From: Prorocentrum cordatum
Lineage: Eukaryota > Sar > Dinophyceae > Prorocentrales > Prorocentraceae
Direction: 5' to 3'
Assembly: GCA_963575745.1 (NCBI GenBank)
Contig: CAUYUJ010016060.1
Location: forward strand, 1,086,460-1,150,459
DNA length: 64,000 nucleotides
Shown: piece by piece, positions 9,660-21,100 of the stretch
How the letters are laid out: each line of letters opens with the position of its first letter
Position numbering within the stretch: the first letter of the stretch is position 1
Program-made: the position numbers and the translations under genes
Notes under the pieces: model-generated
What the model was told of the DNA's origin: nothing
The model's input: the letters and a program-made list of their open reading frames with translations, nothing else
Database searches by the model: none

Positions 9660-10860
9660 TCGTGTCGTGCGTGCGGGCGAGGCGAAGCTGCGTGGCCGCG
9701 CGAGAGGAAGAACCAGCCGTTGCTAGGGCGAAGTCGATAGAAATGATTATCCGCCGTCCGTCCGTCCGGCGGTGGCTCGCGGTGTCCCGCGGTGTCTCGT
9801 GGTGTCCCGTGGTGTCCGTTGTTGCTAGGGCGGGGTCAAGACAAATGATTCTCCCCAGTCCGACCGTCCGTCCGGCGGTGGCTCGCGGTGTCCCGCGGTG
9901 TCCCGTGCTGTCCCGTGGTGTCCCGTGGTGTCCCGTGGTGTCCGACGCTGCTAGGGCGAAGTCAAGACAACTGATTCTCCCCCGTCCGTCCGTCCGTCCG
10001 GCGGTGGCTCGCGGTGTCCCGCGGTGTCCCGCGGTGTCCCGTGGTGTCCCGTGGTGTCCGCCGTTGCTAGGGCGAAGTCAAGACAAATGATTCTCCCCCG
10101 TCCGTCCGTCCGTCCGGCGATGGCTCGCGGTGTCCCGCAGTGTCCCATGGTGTCCCGTGGTGTCCCGTGGTGTTCAGTTAAGTGTGATCGAGTGAGATCG
10201 ATATTGCGATCGATGTGGTGCCCCGAGGTGTCCCGTGGTGTTTCAAAAAGTGAGATCGACCGTGAGATCGACAGGTGTCCCGTGGTGTCCCGTTGTGTGA
10301 GATCGATCGTGACATCGATAGTGACATCGATACTGAGATCGATGTGGTGCCCCGAGGTGTCCCGTGGTGTCCCGTTGAGTGAGATCGATAGTGAGATCGA
10401 CAGGTGTCCCGTGGTGTCCCGTTGAGTGAGATCGATAGTGAGATCGATCGTGACATCGATGTGGTGCCCCGAGGTGTCCCGTGGCGTCATCTGGTGTCCC
10501 GTTGAGTGAGATCGATAGTGAGATCGACAGGTATCCCGTGGTGTCCCGGTGTTTCCCGTTCAGTGAGATCGATAGTGAGATCGATCGAGAGATAGATGTG
10601 GTGCCCCGAGGTGTCCCGTGATGTTCCGTGGTGTCCTGTGGCGTCATATGGTGTCCCGTTGAGTGAGATCGATAGTGAGATTTGTAGTGAGACCGATAGT
10701 GAGATCGAGAGGTGTCCCGTGGTGTCCCATGGTGGCCCGCGGTATCCCGTGGTGTCCCGTTGAGTGAGATCGATAGTTAGATCGACAAGTGTCCCGTGGT
10801 GTCCCGTGGTGTCCCGTTGAGTGAGATCGATAGTGAGATCGATTGAGTTAGATGTTGGTT
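9660..10860 (+). repeat. Composite TGGTGTCCCG / GAGATCGATA array
   Basis: Part 1 (9721-10165) has four units that start with TGCTAGGGCG at 9721, 9823, 9949 and 10065. Each carries AATGATTCTCCCCCGTCCG, GGCGGTGGCTCGCGG and several 10-bp TGGTGTCCCG repeats. Part 2 (10165-10855) alternates TGGTGTCCCG with GTGAGATCGATAGTGAGATC. The left flank GGGCGAGGCGAAGCTGCG is shared with the related locus at 30.1 kb. Confidence 0.85.
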
Positions 10861-10960
10861 CCCCCCCCCTTCTGCCCACCCCCACAACCTCCTTCTCACC
10901 CAAAGGGTGGGCGTATAGGTAAACATATGTAGACATAGTCTACTCTACAAGTGCAGCTGC

Positions 10961-10991
<31 letters not shown>

Positions 10992-11384
10992 CCACATCTG
11001 TATACACAGCTACTACGATCAATACAGTATGGTGAGTACAAACGTATGCATGAACAAATTTTATGTCAAATAAACAGTACTGCAGAAACGCAACTGGGCA
11101 GGTACTTGTGCTCACGCATGTTTACAGTGTATTTAAGTTTGTACTGGCGTTGTATATCTACATGCAGTCGTGCATTCAGATGTACATGTATGCATGTATA
11201 CGTATAAACTGGTGGTTCGTTCCAGAGCAGGCCTTGTCTTCGAGATGTCCTAGCACTGCAGAAGCCTGGGTGGCCGGCGGACGTAAAGCAGCTGCGGGTC
11301 AGCCATCGGAAGGTTGGCGCAAGGCGGCGGGAGTGGGTTCGGGGCTTCCATGAAGGGCCCTGGGTTTACACCTGCATACATGGA
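10861..11384. other. Unassigned, with a poly-C/CA run
   Basis: A poly-C run followed by ACACACAC at about 10961-10991. The rest is AT-richer mixed sequence without a recognisable gene. Confidence 0.4.
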
Positions 11385-11545
11385 GAAACAGAGAGAGAGA
11401 AGCAGGGAAAGAGAGAGAGAGAGAGAGAAGAGGAGGGAGAGAGGCAGGGAAAGAGAGAGAGAGAGAGGCAGGGAAAGAGAGAGGCAGGGAGAGAGAGAGA
11501 GAGAGAGAGAGGAGGGAGAGATAGCGAGAGCGAGAGCGAGGCGTG
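11385..11545. repeat. GA microsatellite
   Basis: GAGAGA runs mixed with GGCAGGGAAAGAGAGAG. Confidence 0.85.
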
Positions 11546-11781
11546 CGCGTTCACGCGTGCCTCTATGCATGCGTAGAGATGCGCGTATGTAGGGTGGGGG
11601 TTGGGCCAGCTCCGGGTCACGAGGGATCCTGTTGCCACCGAGCTAGGAGTTGAGAGAACCGCCTGCCCTGCCATGGGCATGTCGACGAGGAGGGTCCCGA
11701 TGGCGAGTGGCGCCCAGGAACCAACGAAATTCTCGGCGGGAAGCGGTGGAGGAACGAGGAACGTGCAACGTTGAAATTCTC

Positions 11782-11908
11782 GGTATCGCTCGGACGTGTG
11801 CACTTTTTCCTGGCGGGGATTATTAAGGAGCATCCATGATCATCCTGCGGAAAAAAAAAACACGCACGAAACCGACACAGCACAGGGAATGGACGTCCGA
11901 GCGACGGG
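11782..11908 (+). mobile_element. Family B element, copy 3
   Basis: TATCGCTCGGACGTGTGCAC at the left and ATGGACGTCCGAGCGACGG at the right, with AAAACACGCACGAAACCGAC inside. Confidence 0.75.
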
Positions 11909-12899
11909 GAGAAGTGGGTCTGTCTGAAGTGAGGACGGGGCCGAGAGCTGAGCAAACCTCGTAGTGGGACAAGGCCCGGATTTGAGCAAGAGGTTGTCTC
12001 AGAATCCGCTCCCTCAGTGAGACCGCGGGCAGCACCGCAATTCAGTTAGGATATCGACGGGTGGAGGCCAAGAACAAGAGTAGTTTTTTTTTGCCCAGGC
12101 CCACACCCCCTCAAGATCTGCGTATGTGTACGGTGCTTTGGACATTGTAGCGTGGGCGCTGATTGCATCCTCCGCCAGTTCCAGTGCAGGGGGCCTCAGC
12201 TGCGTGAACTGAATACTGTCCCGATTCTGCCAGTTCTCTCCTCGCTGTTCTGAGTGCTCCCCAGAATGCTCGTTCTCTCCAATCCCGAGGTCCTGTTCTT
12301 GGTGGTTGCCACTTTCGGTCTTCTCCACCCGTTTCAACTACATGTGTACGGATCTCGCGTCGCAGCTCGCGAAGGTGATGCCAAGGTCTTGGCAGTCTCT
12401 CCGAGCTTATTCTTGTGCTCACCATGTTTGTTCCTCACCCCGTGGCGGTCCCGCTGTCCTTCCTGTTCGCGTTTGTGCTGCTGTTTCTGGTCTTTTCGGT
12501 TGGCTTCTGTCCCCGCTCCCCTCATCACCTTCCTCGTCATCCCAGTTGGTCCTCCTCCCCCTCCCTCGCGTCCAGCGTCCTCGTCATCCTTGTCCTTGTC
12601 GCCGTCATTCTCTTACTCCTCGTCCTCGTCCTCGCCGGCCCCGCTGTTGTCCTCTGCACCTGCTCGGCGACCAGGCTTGTGGACTCCCCCCGCCACCCGC
12701 GGGCAAAAGGAGCTCATAAAGTCCGTGCACTCGTTCTCGGTGCACCCCATAGTTGTGGTCACGGGAGAGGTGGGGGAGGCACATGCAGAAGGAGGCGGCA
12801 GACGAGGAGCAGGTGCTGGAGGAGGCAGAGAGAGAGGCAGAAGGAGAAGGATGATGAGCAGACATACGTAGAATGAGGAAACGGAGGAAACTGAGGCAT
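11909..12899. other. Unassigned, CTCGTC-rich toward 12.65 kb
   Basis: 12415-12700 is a pyrimidine-rich stretch of CTCGTCCT-like steps. Overlapping open frames of up to 205 codons show only low-complexity Leu/Ser/Pro. No gene is supported. Confidence 0.35.
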
Positions 12900-12995
12900 G
12901 GGAGAGGAGAGGAGGAGGAGGAGGCAGGAGGCATGTGGAGAAGAAAGGAGGCATGAGGAGGAGGAGGAGGAGGAGGAGGACGAGGAGGAGGCGAG
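12900..12995. repeat. GGA trinucleotide tract
   Basis: GAGGAGGAGG runs, with GGAGGCATG interruptions at 12920-12955. Confidence 0.85.
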
Positions 12996-13588
12996 ATGTG
13001 GCGCACGACGTGCAGCAGGCAGCTCAGGCGTTGGGGCGCTGTTGCGGTGGCCCTGTCCTTTGCTTCCAGCCCTGGACCACTGCACGGTCCATCGATATCG
13101 GTTCCGGCCGGCTCGGTCCAGCTCGGTTCCAGTTTTTATATTGCGGGGCTCCGATGCGGTGCGGCACGATGTTTGCATTGCGTTGCGGTGGATCTTGGCG
13201 CAGCCGATCCGATCCGATTTCGACACCGTGCCGATGCAGCCTCGTTTCCGACGCACACTCTGATTCGAACCGATTTTCTGTTCCGTTATTGACAGATCCC
13301 GCCCTGGTTTCCGAAGGGCAGGAACGCTGACGAGTGGCACAGCCAGCGCTGGGTTCCCCTCCCTATCTTGGGTGAGGCCGCGTCTTTGGCTCCTGAGGGC
13401 TTCGCCCTGCGGTCTCGCCCTGCCTGGGTCGGACGACCCGGGGGGTCCGGCATCTGCTGCGTGCACTTGGTTTCGGCCCCGCCCGCGGGGCGCTTTCCCT
13501 TCACACATTGGCACCGCCGGCGCCTGAAGGCCAGCTGCGCAAGCTGAATTTGTTATCCCCGTTCGTCCCCCTCTCGCTTCAGCACCCA
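12996..13588. other. Unassigned sequence
   Basis: Contains CGGTTCCGG/GCTCGGTTCCAG and GATCCGATCCGATTTCG repetitions at 13090-13280, too loose to define a unit. No gene recognised. Confidence 0.35.
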
Positions 13589-13744
13589 CCAAACCACCCC
13601 AACCCAACCCGAAGCCCTCAATTTGCCTTCCATCTCCAGTGGGGGGGGGTCGGGGAACGTTGAAAAAACACATGGTATCCGTACCCCCCCCAACCCGAAA
13701 TTCGGGCCAAATTCGGGTCTTCAGGTTGGGTTGGGGTGGTCTGG
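13589..13744. mobile_element. Fold-back element with 39-bp inverted repeats
   Basis: The left arm CCAAACCACCCCAACCCAAC continues as CCGAAG then AATTTG. The right arm read in reverse gives CCAGACCACCCCAACCCAAC, CTGAAG and AATTTGG. About 34 of 39 positions pair by eye. The core holds a poly-G and a poly-C run. Confidence 0.7.
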
Positions 13745-13768
13745 CAGGTAGTCACCGCTGGCCCTTGC

Positions 13769-14178
13769 CTGTTTTTTTAGACTCTGGCAAGTTTACTTGC
13801 ATGGACGGGGGGGGGGGGCTGAGCCTGAAGCAAGCCGCAAACGACTTCACGTTCGGGGGGGGGGGGGGGGGCCTCCGCGCCACGCAAGTGCAAGGGCGTT
13901 TTCTCAGGAATGGAAGATGCCTAAAGCCATTGCCATGGACGTGCCATAAGGCCGCCTCCCCGAAGCTAGGCCCCCGTGACGATGTGCGCCCCTGGTTCCT
14001 GAGAGATGCCGCCCCTCCTGGCTTGGACCCCCTAAAACAAACAAGTGCAAAGCAGTGCAACGCAACGCGAGGGCAAACCAAGCGAGGCGCAACAGGGATC
14101 ACGAGCCCATGTGAGCACCGCTGGAAGCGATGGGAATACCTCGGGGTGGGAGCGCGTACGATCAAGACAGAACAATCA

Positions 14179-14228
<50 letters not shown>

Positions 14229-14593
14229 ATTTATTTATATATATATAGAGGAAGGAACGCCTGAGCACCTAAAGGAATAACCAGAGGAACCATTCATAAT
14301 GCCAGTTGGAGCCCATGTAGCTACCAATTTGTCCAAGTCCAGGCCGTGGGGCCTAGATGGCGATCCACTCTGCTGCTTGGAATGAGACCCTTTTTCATTT
14401 GGCAGAACACCCAAGTAGAACCAAATCGATGCCCCAATGGCACCTTGCACTTGCACCTGGGGGGGGGGGGCGCGGAAATCACGCAAGTCGAAAGGCACTT
14501 GCACGCTAGTAGTCGCTTGAAAGGGGCGAGGGGGGGGGGGGGGGGGGGGGCGAACGCCATGCAAGTAAACTTGCCTGAATCCACAAAAAAACA
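13769..14593. mobile_element. 825-bp inverted-repeat element with poly-G cores
   Basis: The left end has GGCAAGTTTACTTGCATG next to GTTTTTTTAGACTC. The right end is its inverse, CATGCAAGTAAACTTGCC then TGAATCCACAAAAAAAC. Just inside each end come poly-G runs and GCAAGTGCAAGG in inverse orientation. Each terminal block is itself a small hairpin (GCAAGT/ACTTGC). A 60-bp AT microsatellite sits near the centre. Confidence 0.65.
14181..14245. repeat. AT microsatellite
   Basis: About 20 consecutive AT units, then ATTTATTTATATATATATAG. Confidence 0.9.
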
Positions 14594-14741
14594 TGCCGCC
14601 CCCCCCCTTCTCTTCGTCCGGCCCGAACCTTGGCAGGGTCTCGCGTGGCTGCACTCCGTGCTCCTCCTGCGTGGGCCCTTCGCCTTGGCGTGCGCCTCGC
14701 CGGGGCATCCCCGATCGGGGCCCCGGGCCTCTCGGGCTTTC

Positions 14742-14930
14742 TTACGTCGGGCCTGTCCCCCTACAGGGGGATTTTCGACGAGCAAAAAAATAAAAAATAC
14801 CCCAAAGAAAATAGTCCAAAAATAGTCTGGGGACTATTTTTGCGTATTTCTTGACCTTCTTGGGGTATTTTTCGGGTATTTTTAAATTTTTCGTCGAAAA
14901 TCCCCCTGTAGGGGGACACGCCCGACATAA
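14742..14930 (+). mobile_element. Family A element, copy 4
   Basis: The best-preserved copy. Left end TTACGTCGGGCCTGTCCCCC then TACAGGGGGATTTTCGACGA; right end TTCGTCGAAAATCCCCC then TGTAGGGGGACACGCCCGAC and ATAA. The centre pairs AAATAGTC with GACTATTT, so the unit folds almost end to end. Confidence 0.85.
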
Positions 14931-16574
14931 GGCTTCCCCGGGCCCGCGCTCTCGCGGCCAACGGCTCTGGCCGCACGGCACCGGTCTTCGCCCGAGCAGC
15001 AGGGGAGCGGCGCCGTCGGAGGACGCCTCGGGGGTTTCTTGGGCGCCTCGTGGGCTCTCGTGGGGCCCTGTCGGGGGGCATCTGCGGGCCGTCTGGGGGC
15101 GATTGCGGAGGCTTGCTGGATTGTCGTGAGACAGAAAGGCTGCAGCCCAGAAATTGTTGAGGCACCGATGGGAAACCAATCAATTGTCGCAAACATCCTG
15201 TGGTGTTGGATCCTAGTTCTGGATCCGCAGCACACCGCGTCTGACTTTCCTCCTCCGCCTCCCTCGTCCCCCTCCCTCCGTGCATGCCCTCCGCATCCAC
15301 CTGGGGGAAGGGCGAGGGGGGACAGCGAATCATGCCGCCAATCTTCTCCCCCCCTGCAGTCGGTGGATCTTACAGGACCAATGGTCAGCCATGCATGTGC
15401 GATCCCTTCTCTTCGCGTGGTGCGGTGACCATGGACTGATAGCAGCGGCAAAAGCGGATCCCGCACAACGGAGCCAAGTTCCAATTTCAAAGTGATACAT
15501 CCGACAAGCGCCCCGATTGTGTTGAGTGGACAGCTTGAGGCATAATGCCACCTGTTGCTGCTGGGGGCCGTTGAAAATATCCGAACCCGAGCCGAGAGCT
15601 CATCCTCCCCCATCCTCCCCGTCCTTCCCCTTTCGTCGTTACTTCGGGTGTGACGGGCGGCTCGCGCCGGGACCCCTTGACGCACCAGACTGCAAGAACT
15701 AGTCCGACCGCGCCCTCGCCGAGCGGCATCGCGCCCCACGGCGTCCCGCATCGCTAATTCCGGACCCCCTCTCACAGCCATGGGCGCGCTTATTTTGTGC
15801 CTCTCCTCTTCCCCGTCGACGTCGCGCGTGAGCTCGGGGAAGTTCGCAGTCCTCTTTCCTCTGGGACTCCAGTGCTGGTCAGCCTCCCCGCCTTCCCCTC
15901 TCTCCCCCGCTCTCCCCTCGAACCGTCCCCTCCTCCTTCCCCCCGCTCCCCGTCAGCCCCTCCCCAATCCTCCCCCCCTCCCCACCTGTCCTCGTTCCCC
16001 CTTCGTCCTCTTCCTGCGTTCCACGCTGCCTGCCCTTGGAAGCAGGTCCACTACGGCATGACCCCTGCTCCGCACTGGACCCAGGAGGACCGCGGGAGGA
16101 TAAGGAGTCGAGGAAGAATGGAGGTTAAGGAATGGATGGAAGGGATGGAGGGAGGATAAGGAATTGGTGAAGGGATGGAGGAAAGACAGACAGAAAGACA
16201 TACAGACAGACCGACAGACAGACAGACAGAAGCCGCGCCCTGTCGGCGCATTGACAAACAATGCGGAAGTGCTGATCACATATGTGCCAGCATGCAGAAA
16301 AAAACAAAAGACTGCACAGTGCTTCGGGAGCCATCGTTGAAGCCTTTGTTCCCAACGAGGTGCGAAGGGGGAGCTGCGTAATATGAGCTAGAGGGCGGGC
16401 AGGCAGAAGGGCGAGGGGAGGGAGAAGGACGTGGAGGGGCGTGGCAATCAGGAGCCAACACGAGATAACAATGCTACATTGCACAATGTCGAGCTACAGC
16501 CCCAGGCCATTCTGAAGGATTACGCAGCAAGAGTCTGTAATGTGTCTAGGTCGCCGTGCGACACGGACAGTGCC
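14931..16574. other. Unassigned, with a weak 12-mer array and an ACAG run
   Basis: 15020-15110 is a weak GGGCCTCGTGGG array. 16175-16235 is an ACAGACAG microsatellite. 15880-16060 is C-rich. Overlapping frames on both strands show no known domain. Confidence 0.4.
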
Positions 16575-17645
16575 TCAGCGTGCAAGTAAGTTGCCCACTG
16601 CAGACGGGGCTTCCCTCTCGACCGGGGCACGTTCCACCTCCGAGGCAACAACCCATGCATTTGACCACTTCGGAAAAAAACGCATTGCTTTTGGTTGGTG
16701 GTGCTGTCCTGGGCAAGTTTGCCGTACAATGTAAGTTGTTTTTGCCTGTAGAATTGAAGTTAACGGCCGGGTTTGCGCACGCTCTCGATTTTCAGCACTA
16801 CCCACACGAGATACGTAAGCAGGTAATAATTTGAATATGTGGTGTAAGCACCTCGCTTGAACAGCATCGAGCCGATTCTGGTCTGCATGTAAAAGCATAC
16901 ATGTTCCGAGCCTGTACGAGCGTTTCGAACATACAAACGTTTTCAGGACTGGTTGCTTGTGAAGTTTACTCAAGTTTGCGTGGCTCCAAACAACGCGAAG
17001 CTTATTGAATGCGCCACTGGCTTCTCCAAGTCGTCGTGTTAGCTCTGCCCCATGTCTCCCGTCCACAATGAAGAGTCCACCCAAATATACCACGCTTTTC
17101 TTGCATGCTATAGCTTTGCCATCTGGTCCGTGGACAGACCCAAGTATCTTGAGCAAATTAGTTTCCCCTGAGTTCAGCTCCAAGCCTTAATTCTTTCCGA
17201 CGTCAATTACCAAGTCTAGGTGAGCTGTGATACATATGGTTCTCTGGCAGCAAGCATGGTGTCGTCTGCGAACAGGACGTCCTGCGTGGTTAAGTACAGC
17301 CTGGGTGGCCTGTTCAGTTACTCTGCTTCCAAACGTCTGTCAACCGTTCCTAGAAGGGTTGACATATCATATGGTGGCACCGGGCACCCTTGAGCGATGC
17401 CAGTTGCTTGCGTCCTCTGCGTCGTCACCGTGTCCCCGTCTTGCTCAATGAACTTCCGCGTCTTGTAGATACCCTTGATCATCTTGACCATCGCTGGGTG
17501 AACTCTGAATTCGCGCAGCGCGTGTACGAGTCTTGCAGGGTTGATACGATCGAATGTTTTGTTCCAGTCCAACAACAAGCGCAATAGCTTACCATCTTTA
17601 TCTGCTGAAGAGGCTGCAAGTACTGCTTGAACATGGTTTCGATTG
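16575..17645 (-). pseudogene. Decayed LINE (non-LTR) reverse transcriptase
   Basis: Reading from high to low coordinates, the sequence begins near HVQAVLAASSADKDGK. It reaches motif A (LLLDWNKTFDRI, 17549-17578), motif B (GIAQGCPVPPY, about 17369-17401) and the catalytic box VLFADD (17261-17278), then a thumb and C-terminal part to 16575. Within it are in-frame stops at 17318-17320, 17216-17218 and 17187-17189, and one frameshift near 17220, so it is not functional. The order A-B-C, the spacing and the C-terminal phrase LDAVQARCLHHIFK are typical of LINE ORF2. No endonuclease domain or 5' part is recognisable, as expected of a 5'-truncated insertion. It reads opposite to most of the fold-back elements nearby. 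Clade not assigned. Confidence 0.85.
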
Positions 17646-17649
17646 CGCT

Positions 17650-18114
17650 CATGGTGATGTCCCCCGTTGGCGCCCTAACTCCTCCTTTTCCTCCACCTCC
17701 TACTCCGTCGTCTTCAATCCCATCCATTTCATGAAGCGGGCTGTGAATCCGATGCTGTTTGAACAATTGCCGGGCAGGGGGGGCTGGAAGTCCTGTGTCG
17801 CCAACGCCGAAAGCAGAAACCATGGGATGTGAACAGTAATCAGGATCAAGGTTGTGCAGTAGGCCGCTGCGGACCTGGCTTGAGCCAGTGCTTGAGCCAG
17901 ATTGAGGGACACAGTGAGGGATACATCGAGGGAGGGAGATGGACCAAATTGGAGGCGGGAAATGGGACAGCAAGGGGGGGGGCACGGAAACCTCCTTGCT
18001 GTTGCTGCCCGGGTGGCTTCCAATCCAGTACTGGTGATTGCCAGCGTCGCGGCAGGGGTGGGGATGACATGTCATGTCCGAGACATGCGGGTGCTCGCGA
18101 ACGCCCCTCGCCCT
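17650..18114. other. Unassigned sequence
   Basis: Lies between the LINE remnant and the hairpin array. GAGGGA-type steps at 17895-17940. No gene supported. Confidence 0.35.
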
Positions 18115-21100
18115 TCGCGCATGGCATGTTTTCCCGCACAGAATGGGCCAAGGCAGCCGCGCGTGCGGCGGCCTTGCCCTCGCGCACTGCGCGTTTTCCT
18201 ACACAAGATGGGCCAGGGAGGGCCGCAGCTCGCGCCCCTCGCGCGGTGCGCTCGTTTTCCCGCGCAGGATGGGCCAAGGCCGCCGCGCGCGGCGGCCCGG
18301 GCCCTTCGCGCATTTTTTGATGCTCCATGCTAGATTCGCGCGCGGCGGATCATGGACCTTCGCGCGTGATTTTTCCCCATGCATGGTTCGCGTGGGCCGC
18401 CGCGCGCGCAGCGGCCCATGCCACTAGCGCATGGCGTTTTCCATGCGAGATGCGCGTGGGCCGCCGCGATCGCGTCTGCCAGTTGCCATTCACGCGTGGT
18501 GCGCTTCCATGTGAAATGCGCGTGGGCCGCCGCGCGCGCGGCTGCCCTGGCTCCTCGCGCATTGTTTTCCACGCATGGTGCGCATGGGCCGCCGCGCGCG
18601 CGGTGGCAATTCACTTCTCGCGCGTGGTCATTTGTTTCTTTTCAAGCGAGATGCGCGTAGGCCGCCGCGCGCGTGGCGGCCGATGGCCGTTCGCGCGTTG
18701 CGTGTTTTTTTATTGGCGTGCGAGATGCGAGCGGTCCGCCGCGCGCGCGGCGACCCATAGCCTTTCACGCATGGTGTTTTTCCATGCGAGATGCGCGTGG
18801 ACCGCCGCGCGCGCGGCGGCCTGGCCCCTCGCGCGCTGCGTTTTGCCCATGCAATGTGCGCGTTGGCCGCCGCGCGCACGGCGGCCCACGGCCCCTCGCG
18901 CATATTGCGTTCTCCAAACAAGATGCGCGCGGGCCTTCGCGCATTGAGGTTTCCATGCAAGATGCGCGTGGGCAGCCGCGCGCGCGGCGGCCTAATGCCC
19001 CTCGTTCTTGTTCTTCCATGCACGATGCGCGTGGGCCGTCTCGGGCGCGCGGGTCGCGGCGCGCGCGGTGGCCAATGGCCCCTCGCGCACCGTGTTTTTC
19101 CATGCAAGATGCGCGTTGGCCCTCGCGCGTTGTTGTTTCCATGCGAGATGCGCGTGGGCCGCCGCGCGCGCGGCGGCCGGTGGCCGTGCGGGCGTTGCGT
19201 TTTTTTTCCCATGCGAGATGCGCGCGGGCCGCCTCGCGCGCACGGCGACCCGCGGCATCTCGCGCTTCGCGTTCTTCCATATGGGATGCGCGCCGCCGCG
19301 CGCGCGCGGCCGCCAATTGCCATTCGCGCGCTGTGTTTTGCAATGCAAGATGCGCGCGGGCCGCCGCGCGCGCGGCGTCCCGTGGCCCCCCGCGCGCCGT
19401 GCTTTCTCCATGCAAGATGAGTGCTGGCCGCCGCGCGCGCGGCGGCCCATGGCCCCTCGCGCACAGTGTTCTCGCACATTCAGGATGCGCGCGGGCCGCC
19501 GCGCGCGCGACGGCCCATTGCCCCTCGCGCGTTGTATGCGTATCTACCAGATACACGTGGGCGCGCGCACGGCCCTGGCCCCTTGCCCATGGAGTTGTTC
19601 TTTTCTCCGCGCAAGATGCGGGTGGGCCGCCGCGCGCGCGGCGGCCCATGGCCCCTCGCGCACAGCGCGTGCACGATGCGCGTCGGCCGCCGCGCGCGCT
19701 GCGGCCCATTGCCATTCGCGCATTGTTGTTCCATACAAGACGCTCGTGGACTGCCGCGCGCGCGGCGGCCCACTGCCCCTTGCGCGCTGTCTTCTTCTAT
19801 ACCCAAAACGTGTATCCAAACCGGATTCGCGTGGGCGGCCGCGCGCGCTGCGGCCCACTGGCCCGCGCGCGTAGTTCTTTCCCATGCAAGATGCGCGCGG
19901 GGCGCCGCGCGCGCGGCGGCCCTGGCCCGCCGCGCATTGTGTCTGTCCATGCAAGATTCGCGTGGGCAGTCGCGCCCGCGGTGGCCCTGGTCCCTCGCGC
20001 GGTGCGTTTGTTTCCACACAGGATGCGCGTGGGCCGCCGCCCGCGCGGCGGCCCTGTGCCACTCGCGCCGTGGTTTTCCAGTGCAGAATGCGCGTGGGCC
20101 ATCGCTCGCGCGGCGGCGCATGACCCCTCGCGCATTGCATGTTTCTGCGCCGGATGCGCGCTGGCCGCGCGCGCGGCAGCCCGGGCCCCTCGCGCGCTGA
20201 GTTCTTCTATGCAGGATGCGCGGGGGCCGCAGCGCGCGGCCGCCCATTGCCCCTCGCGCAATGTGTTGCTTTGTTCCATACAAGATGCGCGTGGGCCGCC
20301 GCGCGCGCGGCGGCCCCATGGCCCCTCGCGCATTGTGTTTTCGTATGCGCAATATGAGCGTGGGCCGCCGCGGGCGCGGCGGCCCTGTGGCCCCTCGCGC
20401 AGTGTTGTTTCTTTTCCACGCAGGATGCACGTGGGCCGCCGCGCGCGCGGCGGCCCATAGCCTCTCGCGCACTGTGTTTGTTATTTTCAGGGTTCGCCCT
20501 CGCGCGTCGCGTTTTTCCATGCGAGATGCGCGTGGGCCGCCGCGTGCGCGGCGACCCTGGCCCCATCGCGCATTGCATATTTTCCATCCAGGCTGCGCGT
20601 TGTCTGCCGCGCGCGTGCGCCAGTCCATGGCCCCTTCGCATGGTTCTCGCTCATGCAAGGCGCGGGCGTGCCGCCGCGCGCGCGGCTGGCCATGGCCCCG
20701 CGCGCGCCGTTTTTTTTTTTTTTTTTTTTTTTGATTGCGCGCGCCGCTGCCCTTGGCGCCTCGCGCATTGCGCCCCCCCCCCCCCCGTGCAAGATGCGCA
20801 TGGGCCGCCGCGTGCGCGGCGGCCAGTGGCCCCATCGCGCATTGTTTTTCCGTGGGGGACGCGCGTGGGCCGCAGCGCGCGCGCGGAGGGCCGCGGCCCC
20901 CCCCGAATTTTTTCTCAACGTAGGACGCGCGCGGCCGCCGCGCGCGCGCGGCGGCTGCGCGGGCGGCGGCCCTGGCCCCTCAAGCATGTGGTTTTTCCGT
21001 ATAAGCTGCGCGGGGACCGCCGCGTGCGCGGCGGCTTGTGGCCCCTTTTTCCGCATGGTGCTTTCCATGCGCGATGCGCGTGGACCACCGCGCGCTCGGC

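Noticed and set aside
18673-20460. 595-codon plus-strand open frame with 22-residue RDARGPPRARRP-like repeats
   Set aside because: It lies wholly inside the hairpin array, and comparable frames exist on the minus strand (451 and 415 codons) and in other plus frames (449 codons). GC-rich units without stops explain it.
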